Origin: an uncultured Lachnospiraceae bacterium
Lineage (GTDB): Bacteria > Bacillota > Clostridia > Lachnospirales > Lachnospiraceae
Assembly (NCBI GenBank): GCA_947630925.1
Contig: CANRJM010000019.1
Span: 1 to 40,842 of the forward strand
DNA: 40,842 bases
Reading direction: 5' to 3'
The translations under genes were made by a program, and so were the position numbers. Below the pieces are notes generated by a model that did not search any database, was not told the DNA's origin, and saw nothing but the letters and a program-made list of their open reading frames with translations. Positions 33,796-40,842 of the stretch are shown piece after piece. Each line of letters begins with the position of its first letter. Positions within the stretch are counted from its first letter, which is position 1.

Positions 33796-34668
33796 TCATT
33801 TCCCTCTTTCTGCCATCAAAAGCTCAATTTCATCTTCATTGATGCCAACCATTGCTTCGCCTAAATCCTCTGAAAGTTCCGCAATCATCTTAGCATCCGT
33901 ATAATTTGTCACTGCTTTTACAATTGCATCGGCTCTCTTCTCCGGATTTCCCGACTTAAAAATACCGGATCCAACAAAGACACCCTCTGCGCCAAGCTGC
34001 ATCATCAAAGCGGCATCTGCAGGAGTGGCTACGCCGCCGGCGGCAAAGTTGACAACCGGCAGTCTCCGGTTATCATGTACATACTTTACCAGTTCATAAG
34101 ATACGCCAAGTATTTTTGCCTCATGAAACAGTTCATCCTCCCGCATTGCCGAAATCTTTGCGATCTCACTGTTCATCATGCGCATATGGCGAACCGCCTG
34201 CACCACATCCCCGGTACCTGGCTCCCCCTTGGTACGGATCATAGCCGCCCCCTCATTGATACGGCGAAGCGCCTCTCCTAAATCCTTTGCCCCGCATACA
34301 AACGGTACATTAAATTTCATTTTATCAATGTGATAGACATCATCTGCCGGAGATAATACTTCACTCTCGTCTATATAGTCAATCTCTATGGCCTCCAGAA
34401 GCTGCGCCTCCACAAAATGGCCAATACGGCACTTCGCCATGACCGGAATGGATACAGCCTCCTGAATACCGCGGATCATTTTGGGATCACTCATACGGGA
34501 AACGCCGCCGGCGGCACGGATATCTGCCGGAATCCTTTCTAACGCCATAACTGCGCATGCACCGGCTTTCTCAGCAATCCTTGCCTGCTCCGGCGTTGTA
34601 ACATCCATGATCACGCCGCCCTTTAACATCTGCGCCAATTCCTTATTTAATTCATATCGTTTGCTCAT
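33796..34668 (-). CDS. pdxS: Pyridoxal 5'-phosphate synthase subunit PdxS
   Basis: A 290-residue TIM-barrel PLP synthase that builds PLP from ribose 5-phosphate, glyceraldehyde 3-phosphate and ammonia. The signature [14 protein letters not shown] supplies the Schiff-base Lys, and [46 protein letters not shown] matches the family end. GAGG precedes the ATG by seven bases. It is first of pdxS-pdxT, divergent from pdxR, which probably controls it. Confidence 0.97.
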   Translation of the reverse strand: MSKRYELNKELAQMLKGGVIMDVTTPEQARIAEKAGACAVMALERIPADIRAAGGVSRMSDPKMIRGIQEAVSIPVMAKCRIGHFVEAQLLEAIEIDYIDESEVLSPADDVYHIDKMKFNVPFVCGAKDLGEALRRINEGAAMIRTKGEPGTGDVVQAVRHMRMMNSEIAKISAMREDELFHEAKILGVSYELVKYVHDNRRLPVVNFAAGGVATPADAALMMQLGAEGVFVGSGIFKSGNPEKRADAIVKAVTNYTDAKMIAELSEDLGEAMVGINEDEIELLMAERGK

Positions 34669-34748
34669 AATCCATCCTCTTTTCTTTTTTCAGGCAATCG
34701 CCTATTCTTCTCTTTACAAATGAAACACTGTTTATTATAATGATTTTT

Positions 34749-34790
34749 GACTATATTAAAATAACCAATTTGAACATAATCGATATAGTC
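34749..34790. promoter_or_regulatory. Inverted repeat in the pdxS/pdxR divergent region
   Basis: GACTATAT (34749-34756) and ATATAGTC (34783-34790) are perfect complements 26 bases apart. One half overlaps the expected -35 of the pdxST promoter, whose TATAAT lies near 34734-34739 (minus strand), lacking a good -35. That is the arrangement for a promoter activated by a MocR-type regulator, so the repeat is a plausible PdxR site. Confidence 0.5.
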
Positions 34791-34810
34791 AGATTGGAGA
34801 GTTTTACGAT

Positions 34811-36208
34811 ATGCTGACCTATTCTTTTGAAAATACAGGTTTCGATTGCCTTTATATCCATTTATATAAATGCATTAAAAAAGATATTTTATCAGGAAAG
34901 CTGGCTTCCGGCACAAAACTGCCTTCCAAAAGAAGCTTTGCAAAAAATCTGGGTATCAGTACGATCACAGTTGAAAATGCCTATGCACAGCTACAGGCAG
35001 AAGGATATATTTATTCTCTGCCGAAAAAGGGATTCTTTGTAGAAAAAATTGAGATGACAGCTTCCTCTTTACCTGCCGCCACTGCAGAACCATACCAGAT
35101 TGTTCCAAAAAAATCAGAATATCAGATTGATTTTGTCAATAATAAGACGAATCCGGAACATTTTCCGTTTTCCATTTGGGCAAAATTAATCCGTGAGACC
35201 ATTGCGAAAAAAAGAGAAGAATTAATGACAACTCCGCCATGCGGCGGCATTCCGGAACTTCGTACTGCAATCTGTAATCATCTGAAAGCCTTTCGAAATA
35301 TGGAAGTGTCTCCGGAACAGGTAATTATCGGCGCCGGCACGGAATATCTGTACGGGCTGCTGATCCAGCTTCTGGGTGCAGATAAAGTCTATGCCATCGA
35401 AAATCCGGGATATCAAAAACTCCAAAAAATCTATCAAAGCAATCATGTCCGCTACCAGACAATCCCTCTGGACAAAGATGGAATGGATATTCGGGCTTTA
35501 GAGGCGTCAAACGCCGATATTGCGCATATTTCTCCCTCCCACCAGTTTCCAACCGGCATTACCACAACCATTAGCCGACGGTACGCTATGTTAAGCTGGG
35601 CATGTAAAAAGGCAGGACGTTATATTATTGAAGACGACTACGATTCCGAATTCCGCCTGTCCGGTCAGCCAATCCCTGCTTTGCAGAGCATCGACCGCTC
35701 TGAAAAGATTATTTATATCAATACATTTACAAAAAGCCTTGCATCCACTGTTCGGCTCGGATATATGATCCTGCCAAAACATTTGCTGGAACAGTTTTAC
35801 CAAAACTTAAGTTTCTACTCCTGCACGGTATCCAATTTCGAACAATATACACTGGCTCATTTTCTATCTGACGGCTATTTTGAAAAACATATCAATCGAA
35901 TGCGGACTTATTATAAAAATATACGCGACCAATTACTGGAAGCCATAAAAAAAAGTCCCTTCTCTTCTCGCATCCGGATAGCTGAAGAAGACGCCGGACT
36001 TCATTTTCTGATGCATATCCATACCAGCCTGTCGGATATGGAATTACTGCAAACGGCAAAACGGTATGGCGTACATATATCCTGCCTGTCTCAATATTAT
36101 CTGGAGACCGACGCTCCTGTCCCAGAGCATACGATTATCCTGAACTATTCCGGAATATTGCCCGAGCAAATTCCTACTGCCATTACTCTGCTGCAAAAGT
36201 TCCTCTAG
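34811..36208 (+). CDS. pdxR: MocR/PdxR family PLP-dependent transcriptional regulator
   Basis: A 465-residue MocR protein: an N-terminal GntR-type winged helix (about residues 10-80; SKRSFAKNLGISTITVENAYAQLQAEGYIYSLPKKGFFV) fused to a fold-type-I aminotransferase-like domain. The PLP lysine lies in NTFTKSLASTVRLGYM. In relatives it senses PLP and controls pdxST. Its position divergent to pdxS supports that role. The ATG lacks a strong ribosome site (TTGGAGAG is ten bases upstream). Its 3' end overlaps the PAP2 gene by 26 bases on the opposite strand. Confidence 0.93.
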   Translation: MLTYSFENTGFDCLYIHLYKCIKKDILSGKLASGTKLPSKRSFAKNLGISTITVENAYAQLQAEGYIYSLPKKGFFVEKIEMTASSLPAATAEPYQIVPKKSEYQIDFVNNKTNPEHFPFSIWAKLIRETIAKKREELMTTPPCGGIPELRTAICNHLKAFRNMEVSPEQVIIGAGTEYLYGLLIQLLGADKVYAIENPGYQKLQKIYQSNHVRYQTIPLDKDGMDIRALEASNADIAHISPSHQFPTGITTTISRRYAMLSWACKKAGRYIIEDDYDSEFRLSGQPIPALQSIDRSEKIIYINTFTKSLASTVRLGYMILPKHLLEQFYQNLSFYSCTVSNFEQYTLAHFLSDGYFEKHINRMRTYYKNIRDQLLEAIKKSPFSSRIRIAEEDAGLHFLMHIHTSLSDMELLQTAKRYGVHISCLSQYYLETDAPVPEHTIILNYSGILPEQIPTAITLLQKFL

Positions 36209-36713
36209 CCAGACAAACGGATAGAAACCCAATGAAAATTCCGTCGAAAAGCCCCGCCAATACATCACTGGGATAATGGACCCCCACATAAAGCCTGGAA
36301 AACGAAATGACTGCTGCCAACGCCAGCGCTGCAATTCCGTACCGCTTTGGCGCCATGAAGGCTATGACCGCTGCCGCTGCGAAGGAGGAACCGGCATGGC
36401 CGGAGGGAAAAGAAAAATCCCTCGGCGCGGCAATTAAAATATGAAGTCCTTCAATGACTTCATATGGCCTGGTTCTCGCTATCAGATGTTTTAAAAAGAG
36501 ATTATTTACCAATAATGAGCCCATTAAGGCAATCAGAATCGTCAAACCAATCTTTTCGCCCCTTTCCGACCGCCTCCGGTTGATCATCAATACGGCTGCA
36601 ATGACAATCCATATTGCGGCAGAGTTCCCCAGATGTGTAATTCCGGTCATCAAACGATCGCAAAACGGATTCCGCAGCACATTTTGAATCCATAATAAAA
36701 GATCTGCTTCCAT
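36183..36713 (-). CDS. PAP2 family membrane phosphatase
   Basis: A 176-residue integral phosphatase with about five helices. The three PAP2 motifs are KHLIARTRP, PSGH (in SFPSGHAGSSFA) and SRLYVGVHYPSD. It is likely a lipid phosphatase, possibly acting on undecaprenyl pyrophosphate (the PBP is nearby) or phosphatidylglycerol phosphate; specificity is inference. It follows RNase H by 11 bases. Its last 26 bases overlap the pdxR 3' end in antisense. Confidence 0.93.
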   Translation of the reverse strand: MEADLLLWIQNVLRNPFCDRLMTGITHLGNSAAIWIVIAAVLMINRRRSERGEKIGLTILIALMGSLLVNNLFLKHLIARTRPYEVIEGLHILIAAPRDFSFPSGHAGSSFAAAAVIAFMAPKRYGIAALALAAVISFSRLYVGVHYPSDVLAGLFDGIFIGFLSVCLARGTFAAE

Positions 36714-36724
36714 GATATTCCTCT

Positions 36725-37339
36725 CTAACTGTCAAGTCCAAGCGCTTTTTTTGCCAGAGCATCCGCCATATCATTATATGTATTATTCGAATGGCCTTTT
36801 ACCTTGATAAATTCTATTTCTAATTTATTGCATATACTATCATAATATTCCTTGTACGCCTTTGTTCCCGGCTTATTTGCTTTCCATTCGCCGGTGCACC
36901 ACTTTGCAATCCCTTCATAATCATGATAAATAACCACCTTTTGAAATCGATGGGTAAGCGCATAGCGCATCGCCGCTTCAGCGCCTTTAATCTCGCCTGC
37001 GACATTATGCATCTGCGCCAGTTGTTCATCCTGCAGTTTCTCACAGAAAGAAAGTGTTTCCTGCTTCGTGATAAGAACCATGCCATAGGAAAAATTTCCA
37101 GAAATCTTATCATAACTTCCGTCTACATAGGCAATCAATTCTAAGGCATCCGGCATATATCCGCGCCTGCCCTCTTGTATTCTCTCCTTTCCGTCCAAAA
37201 ATGCCTCCGCCTCTTCTCTTTTCACAAAACTCTTAAACTCTGCTCCGGAAAATCCCTGAACCTGTTCCCTGCATTCTGTCCATGTCTCAAAAATCCCGGT
37301 TTTCCTGCCCTTTCGCACTGCATATATCTTCTTTCCCAT
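36725..37339 (-). CDS. rnhA: Viroplasmin/RNase H1 family protein
   Basis: A 204-residue protein. The N-terminal 50 residues form a caulimovirus viroplasmin-like RNA-hybrid-binding domain (KKIYAVRKGRKTGIFETWTECREQVQGFSGAEFKSF). The RNase H domain then has acidic residues in AYVDGSY, EIKGAEAAMRYAL, IYHDYEG and HSNNTYNDMADALAKKA. It removes RNA from RNA-DNA hybrids. The ATG at 37339 has GGAGGG upstream; the longer reading frame is not conserved. It lies between a small membrane protein and PAP2. Confidence 0.94.
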   Translation of the reverse strand: MGKKIYAVRKGRKTGIFETWTECREQVQGFSGAEFKSFVKREEAEAFLDGKERIQEGRRGYMPDALELIAYVDGSYDKISGNFSYGMVLITKQETLSFCEKLQDEQLAQMHNVAGEIKGAEAAMRYALTHRFQKVVIYHDYEGIAKWCTGEWKANKPGTKAYKEYYDSICNKLEIEFIKVKGHSNNTYNDMADALAKKALGLDS

Positions 37340-37388
37340 AACTCCCTCCGATTCTATTTTAATAAAACTCAGTCCGGTCACTCCTCGC

Positions 37389-37697
37389 TCAATCTCTTAC
37401 GTATTGAAGAATCTCATCAACAAAACTTAAACCTATACGATACAAAATAAAGAGAATCGTCAGGGCAAGCAGCATAACCAGCACACGATACAATACATAC
37501 GCTGCTGCAAATGATTTTTTCTGCGGCGGCGTTTCCCTGCGAATGGCCAGTACCAGCATATAAAAGAAACCAAAAAATGGGATATGCATCAGGCATAACG
37601 TCTGGAACCATTGTCCCACTCTGCCATACCATTGCATTTTTTCTTTTTTTTCTGCCGTTGTCTTACTCTGTTGTACTTCCTTTTTTTTCTGTTCCAT
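37389..37697 (-). CDS. Small conserved membrane protein
   Basis: A 102-residue protein. The first 20 residues are Lys/Gln/Glu-rich. Two membrane segments follow (FQTLCLMHIPFFGFFYMLVLAI, and SFAAAYVLYRVLVMLLALTILFILYRI), linked by a loop RRETPPQKK. GGGAG precedes the ATG. I do not recognise a family. It lies 34 bases after the PBP gene and 50 bases before rnhA on the same strand. Its position between a PBP and RNase H suggests a membrane role, but no function can be given. Confidence 0.75.
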   Translation of the reverse strand: MEQKKKEVQQSKTTAEKKEKMQWYGRVGQWFQTLCLMHIPFFGFFYMLVLAIRRETPPQKKSFAAAYVLYRVLVMLLALTILFILYRIGLSFVDEILQYVRD

Positions 37698-37730
37698 TTA
37701 CCCGCTCCCTTCTATATCCTTTCCACTTAT

Positions 37731-40511
37731 TTACGGAATCGATGTTTCAAATGGCATTTGTGTCTGCCCCGGCGACTTTTCCAAATTTTCGTTACTATTG
37801 GTACGGTCCCTGTTATCCTTATCCGGCAGGCCTTTGATGTACTTTACATATTTATCATACAACGCCTTTAAGGAAGCATATTCGCTATAATTTTTGCAGG
37901 CATCCAACGCCTCTTTTGCAGCCGCAATCAGTTCATTGATATTGATTGGTCTGGTAGTATACGTCTTTAAATCCTTAATTCTGGTCTTTGCCAATTTGAT
38001 ACGGCTTTCCCGAAGCTGTTTCTCACGCGCCTCCTTAGAAGCCTTTTCTCTTTCCTTGGCAAGCAGCTTATTTTCTTCGTTCTTTGCCTGTTCATAGGCT
38101 TCCATAACTTTCTTCCAGTCTACCCTGTCATTTTTCAAAGAATCATATTTATTTTTGGCCCGTGTTGCATAACTCTTGCGAAGTTCGTCATCCCCAATGG
38201 AAGAAATCATATTCCGCAGTTCTTCATAAGACTCTAACAGTTTATAATAATCTGCCAGACTTTCAATCGTAAACTTTTCAAATTCTTTCAGCTTTTTCAG
38301 GACTGTCTTTTCATATTTCTTTTCTTTTACCTGCTCGGAATATTCCGATTTTTCCTCAAGAATCTTGGTCGAAAAATAGTCCATTCCTGCAGCCCTGGCA
38401 TTTGTTCCGCTGACTTCCGTTCCACTTATAATCTCTCCTGATGCATTATATTTTGCCAAACAAATGGTATCAGGAACCGAAAAGTCTGCCGCTTCCAGAT
38501 TTTTATGGATGGAATCCATATAGCTCTTCCAGATTTTACCGCTAATAGCTGCTCCCGAAGCGCCCGGCATTGCTCTCGGCGTATCATATCCAGCCCATAC
38601 TACTGTAGTATAGTATCTTGTATATCCACAGAACCAGACGTCTTTTCCGGAATTTGTCGTTCCGGTCTTGCCGGCGCATATCTGATTGTTTGCCATTTTC
38701 AAAGCATGTCCCGTCGCATAGGATTCATTCAATACTCCTTTCAGAACATCCGTCATCATCCATGCAGCATCTTCGGAATACACCTGTGTCAATGTCTCCG
38801 TGTTTTTATAAACCGTTCCGTCGGATGCATGATCGATTTTCCGGATACATGTCCTATCGCTGTAACTGCCTCCATTTGCCAGGGTAGCATATCCTTTCGC
38901 CATATCTACAACCCGGACGCCCTCGGTAAATCCTCCAAGAGACAACGAAAGATTATCATTATCAATATAGCTTAGGTTATGAAACTGCATCTTATCCAGA
39001 AAAGAAAGACCATATGCCGGCGTAATGGTGTCGAGCACCTGCCATGCAATCGTATTGATGGAACGTTCTACCGCTTCACGAAGCCGTATATTCCCACGAT
39101 AGGAACCGCCGGCATTTTTCGGTCCATTTGCAATCGGTTTATCCGTCATAAGGGTAGACGGATAATATACCCCGGATTCAAAACCAGGCGCATAATCAAT
39201 CAAAGGCTTAATCGAACTTCCCGACTGCCTTGCGGAAAGATAAGCGCGGTTATACGGATCTTTTGTACCACGTCCCCCGACAATAGCAACGACATAATTG
39301 GACTCATTGTCAACGCAGACTGCTGCCCCCTGTAAAGCATATTTTCCGGTCTTTTTGTTCTTCTCCTTATTATAGGACAAACCGTTGTTCACAGCCTTCT
39401 GCAGTTTTTTCTGCTTTGCCATATCAATCGAAGTATACAGCTTATAGCCGCCGGAACGGAGCGCATTACATTTTTTACTGTATTCCTCTGAATATTTCTC
39501 CTGATATGCTTCATAATCTTCTTTATCTTTAAATGTATACCGGAAATCAAATTCCTCCTTGTCCATCAACGCCAAAGCAGCGCAGTGAATCGCATAACCG
39601 GTCACATAACTTTCATTCGTGCCATCCTCTGTAATCTGCAGAACTTCCAGGTTTTTTTTGATGGAAGCAAGATATTCCTTCTGCGAAATAACATTTTCTT
39701 TCTGCAGTATGGCAAGAACCTCATTTCTCTTTTTCAAAGCCGCTTCCGGATTGGCAACCGGATCATATGCAGAAGGGCTATTGGACAACCCAATCAAAAC
39801 AGCAGCCTCGTACGGCTCTAAATCAGCGCATTTTTTCCCAAAATAGTACCGGCTTGCCGCCTCCACGCCATAGCATCGATTTCCATAGTAATTACTGTTG
39901 CAGTAAAACTCCATAATCTTATCTTTGGAGAATCGTTCTTCTACTGCCGGCGCTAACAGCATTTCCGCTATTTTCCTGGTAAATTTTTTATCTTGTGAAA
40001 GGAGATTGTTTTTGATGACCTGCTGGGTAATCGTACTGCCACCCTGCGTAATTTCCATATTATTTTTCAGAAGAGCAACACCCGCGCGCAGGGTTGCAAG
40101 AATATCTACGCCGCTATGCGTCTTAAAACGCTTATCTTCCACCGCGATATAACCGTTATAGATATAAGGAGAAATCTGATTGATCGGAACATATTCATAA
40201 CGCCCTGTATTCACAGAACCAATTTCTTTTCCATTTTTATCATAAATCACGGTATCCTCGCTCATGATAAAATCTTCTTCGCTCATATAGATCAGCTTAT
40301 CAAATACGTCTTCTCTTGCTTCTTTAAACATTGGCAGTACTTTCACATAGATACAGATACCGACAATGGCGCAGACGACCAGTACAGACGCCAGAACGCC
40401 CAACATTGCGCCAAGAACCTGAGACAAAATCCCGATATCATTTGCAAGAACACCAATAATAATTCGAAAGGCGCCCACAAGTTTTTCCCGTATCTGTTTT
40501 ATGCTATTCAT
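37731..40511 (-). CDS. Class A penicillin-binding protein with coiled-coil tail
   Basis: A 926-residue bifunctional peptidoglycan synthase. One membrane helix (about 36-56) follows a short cytoplasmic start. The GT51 domain has AVEDKRFKTHSGVD with Glu125 and QGGSTITQQ near 156-164. The transpeptidase motifs are SSIK (432-435), SIN (484-486) and KTGT (615-618). From about residue 705 to 926 a Lys/Glu-rich coiled coil and disordered tail replace the usual compact end. It polymerises and cross-links the wall. The ATG at 40511 has GGAGG seven bases upstream. Promoter at 40576-40604. Confidence 0.95.
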   Translation of the reverse strand: MNSIKQIREKLVGAFRIIIGVLANDIGILSQVLGAMLGVLASVLVVCAIVGICIYVKVLPMFKEAREDVFDKLIYMSEEDFIMSEDTVIYDKNGKEIGSVNTGRYEYVPINQISPYIYNGYIAVEDKRFKTHSGVDILATLRAGVALLKNNMEITQGGSTITQQVIKNNLLSQDKKFTRKIAEMLLAPAVEERFSKDKIMEFYCNSNYYGNRCYGVEAASRYYFGKKCADLEPYEAAVLIGLSNSPSAYDPVANPEAALKKRNEVLAILQKENVISQKEYLASIKKNLEVLQITEDGTNESYVTGYAIHCAALALMDKEEFDFRYTFKDKEDYEAYQEKYSEEYSKKCNALRSGGYKLYTSIDMAKQKKLQKAVNNGLSYNKEKNKKTGKYALQGAAVCVDNESNYVVAIVGGRGTKDPYNRAYLSARQSGSSIKPLIDYAPGFESGVYYPSTLMTDKPIANGPKNAGGSYRGNIRLREAVERSINTIAWQVLDTITPAYGLSFLDKMQFHNLSYIDNDNLSLSLGGFTEGVRVVDMAKGYATLANGGSYSDRTCIRKIDHASDGTVYKNTETLTQVYSEDAAWMMTDVLKGVLNESYATGHALKMANNQICAGKTGTTNSGKDVWFCGYTRYYTTVVWAGYDTPRAMPGASGAAISGKIWKSYMDSIHKNLEAADFSVPDTICLAKYNASGEIISGTEVSGTNARAAGMDYFSTKILEEKSEYSEQVKEKKYEKTVLKKLKEFEKFTIESLADYYKLLESYEELRNMISSIGDDELRKSYATRAKNKYDSLKNDRVDWKKVMEAYEQAKNEENKLLAKEREKASKEAREKQLRESRIKLAKTRIKDLKTYTTRPININELIAAAKEALDACKNYSEYASLKALYDKYVKYIKGLPDKDNRDRTNSNENLEKSPGQTQMPFETSIP

Positions 40512-40575
40512 AAGCAACCTCCATTTTTCAAAGAAACAGCCATTTTTGCCCATTTGAATCCATACATGCTTTTCT

Positions 40576-40604
40576 AGTATACTTCGAATTTGTATTTTTT
40601 TCAA
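40576..40604 (-). promoter_or_regulatory. PBP gene promoter
   Basis: Minus strand TTGAAA (40604-40599), a 17-base spacer and TATACT (40581-40576), close to consensus. It lies 65 bases before the PBP start, with the palindromic repeat starting 40 bases further upstream. Confidence 0.8.
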
Positions 40605-40643
40605 GTTTCTGCCTTTCTTTACTCCTTTCCCGATCTCCGCTGC

Positions 40644-40743
40644 ATAGGTAATTGCAAAACGATTCAAAATAGGATACCGCATTGTGTCATCTGTACAAAA
40701 ACCAGAAACAGGCACGCTTTCGCTACGTTTCGCAATTGCCTAT
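40644..40743. repeat. MITE-like palindromic repeat, short copy
   Basis: A 100-bp element with ends ATAGGTAATTGCAAAACG and its near-complement CGTTTCGCAATTGCCTAT (two mismatches). Its interior, CATTGTGTCATCTGTACAAA then CAGGCACGCTTTCGCTA, matches the reverse complement of the right half of the element at 5749-5966, and lacks that copy's GC-rich core. No protein is encoded. It lies between the PBP promoter and the right terminal repeat. The rest of 40512-40842 holds the promoter and terminal repeat; no gene is visible. Confidence 0.75.
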
Positions 40744-40765
40744 CTCTACTGCAAAAGAAAATCCC

Positions 40766-40841
40766 GTTGGAGTAAAGATATTGTCAGTTGATCAAAAATA
40801 AATAAAAAGAGTATTGGTTCCTTGAGGTATAATGATTTCAA
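40766..40841. repeat. Right copy of 76-bp terminal inverted repeat
   Basis: Exact reverse complement of 1-76. On the plus strand it reads into the same frame as the tenI end (RWSKDIVS then stop), but the upstream bases 40744-40765 do not resemble tenI beyond chance. It follows the short palindromic repeat by 22 bases. See the left copy for interpretations. Confidence 0.9.
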
Positions 40842-40842
40842 G

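Noticed and set aside
40590..40775. Small plus-strand protein crossing the short palindromic repeat
   Set aside because: Passes through promoter and repeat; no ribosome site; frame reading is incidental.
40744..40842. Second, truncated thiE/tenI gene at the right edge
   Set aside because: Only the 76-bp shared repeat carries the seven terminal codons; bases just upstream (40744-40765) match tenI no better than chance.
1..40842. CRISPR arrays, tRNA, rRNA, complete IS or prophage
   Set aside because: No regularly spaced direct repeats, no transposase or integrase, and no cloverleaf or rRNA core sequence were recognised.

Overview
This window looks like chromosomal core sequence of a Gram-positive, strictly anaerobic gut-type Clostridia, most likely Lachnospiraceae. 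The reasons are moderate GC, strong AGGAGG-type ribosome binding sites, sigma-A promoters, a monomeric [FeFe] hydrogenase, paired FeoA proteins with a small Cys-rich FeoB partner, a CarD-like regulator, and the order rho-rpmE-DUF1385-prmC-prfA. Forty-one protein genes are supported. No tRNA, rRNA, CRISPR array, prophage or complete insertion sequence was seen.

Layout from left to right. 51-2903 (minus): thiazole branch of thiamine synthesis, thiS-thiG-thiH-tenI, behind a structured leader that does not match the TPP riboswitch. 3168-5713 (minus): CorA-type transporter and a monomeric [FeFe] hydrogenase. 5749-5966: a palindromic MITE-like repeat with a flanking 13-bp direct repeat. 6161-6475 (plus): a small DUF3892-like protein. 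6619-8412 (minus): cytoplasmic-looking subtilase. 8514-11647 (minus): ferrous iron uptake, feoA-feoA-feoB plus a 45-residue Cys-rich membrane protein, with two DtxR/IdeR-like operators. 11799-14625 (minus): an ABC importer of the TrpXYZ type. 14734-15237 (minus): CarD-like regulator. 15449-16975 (plus): sodium/proline symporter. 17128-18078 (minus): stand-alone MraY-like transferase. 18221-22379 (minus): argF-birA-small conserved gene-coaX-dusB, tightly packed or overlapping. 22476-23935: NfeD and SPFH membrane pair. 23993-25874: TrmH-family rRNA methyltransferase and a CE2-like esterase. 26059-31215: rho, rpmE, DUF1385, prmC, prfA. 31479-33202 (plus): malic enzyme and DUF4364. 33199-36208: pdxST with divergent pdxR. 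36183-40511 (minus): class A PBP, small membrane protein, RNase H, PAP2 phosphatase.

Cofactor supply is a recurring theme: thiazole phosphate (ThiS/G/H, TenI), PLP (PdxS/T with PdxR), coenzyme A (CoaX) and biotin (BirA). Translation termination is also grouped: PrfA beside PrmC, which methylates its GGQ glutamine, with Rho and ribosomal protein L31 just upstream.

The least ordinary features are non-coding. A 76-bp perfect inverted repeat sits at the two extreme ends of the window; it is either an assembly-graph edge effect or a real repeat that reaches into the 3' end of tenI. Two members of a palindromic repeat family lie at 5749-5966 and 40644-40743. The thiS leader combines a terminator hairpin with a three-way junction. 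A terminator is encoded inside the overlapping 3' ends of two convergent genes at 33181-33219. I did not find a clearly new multi-gene system; most of the window is housekeeping.
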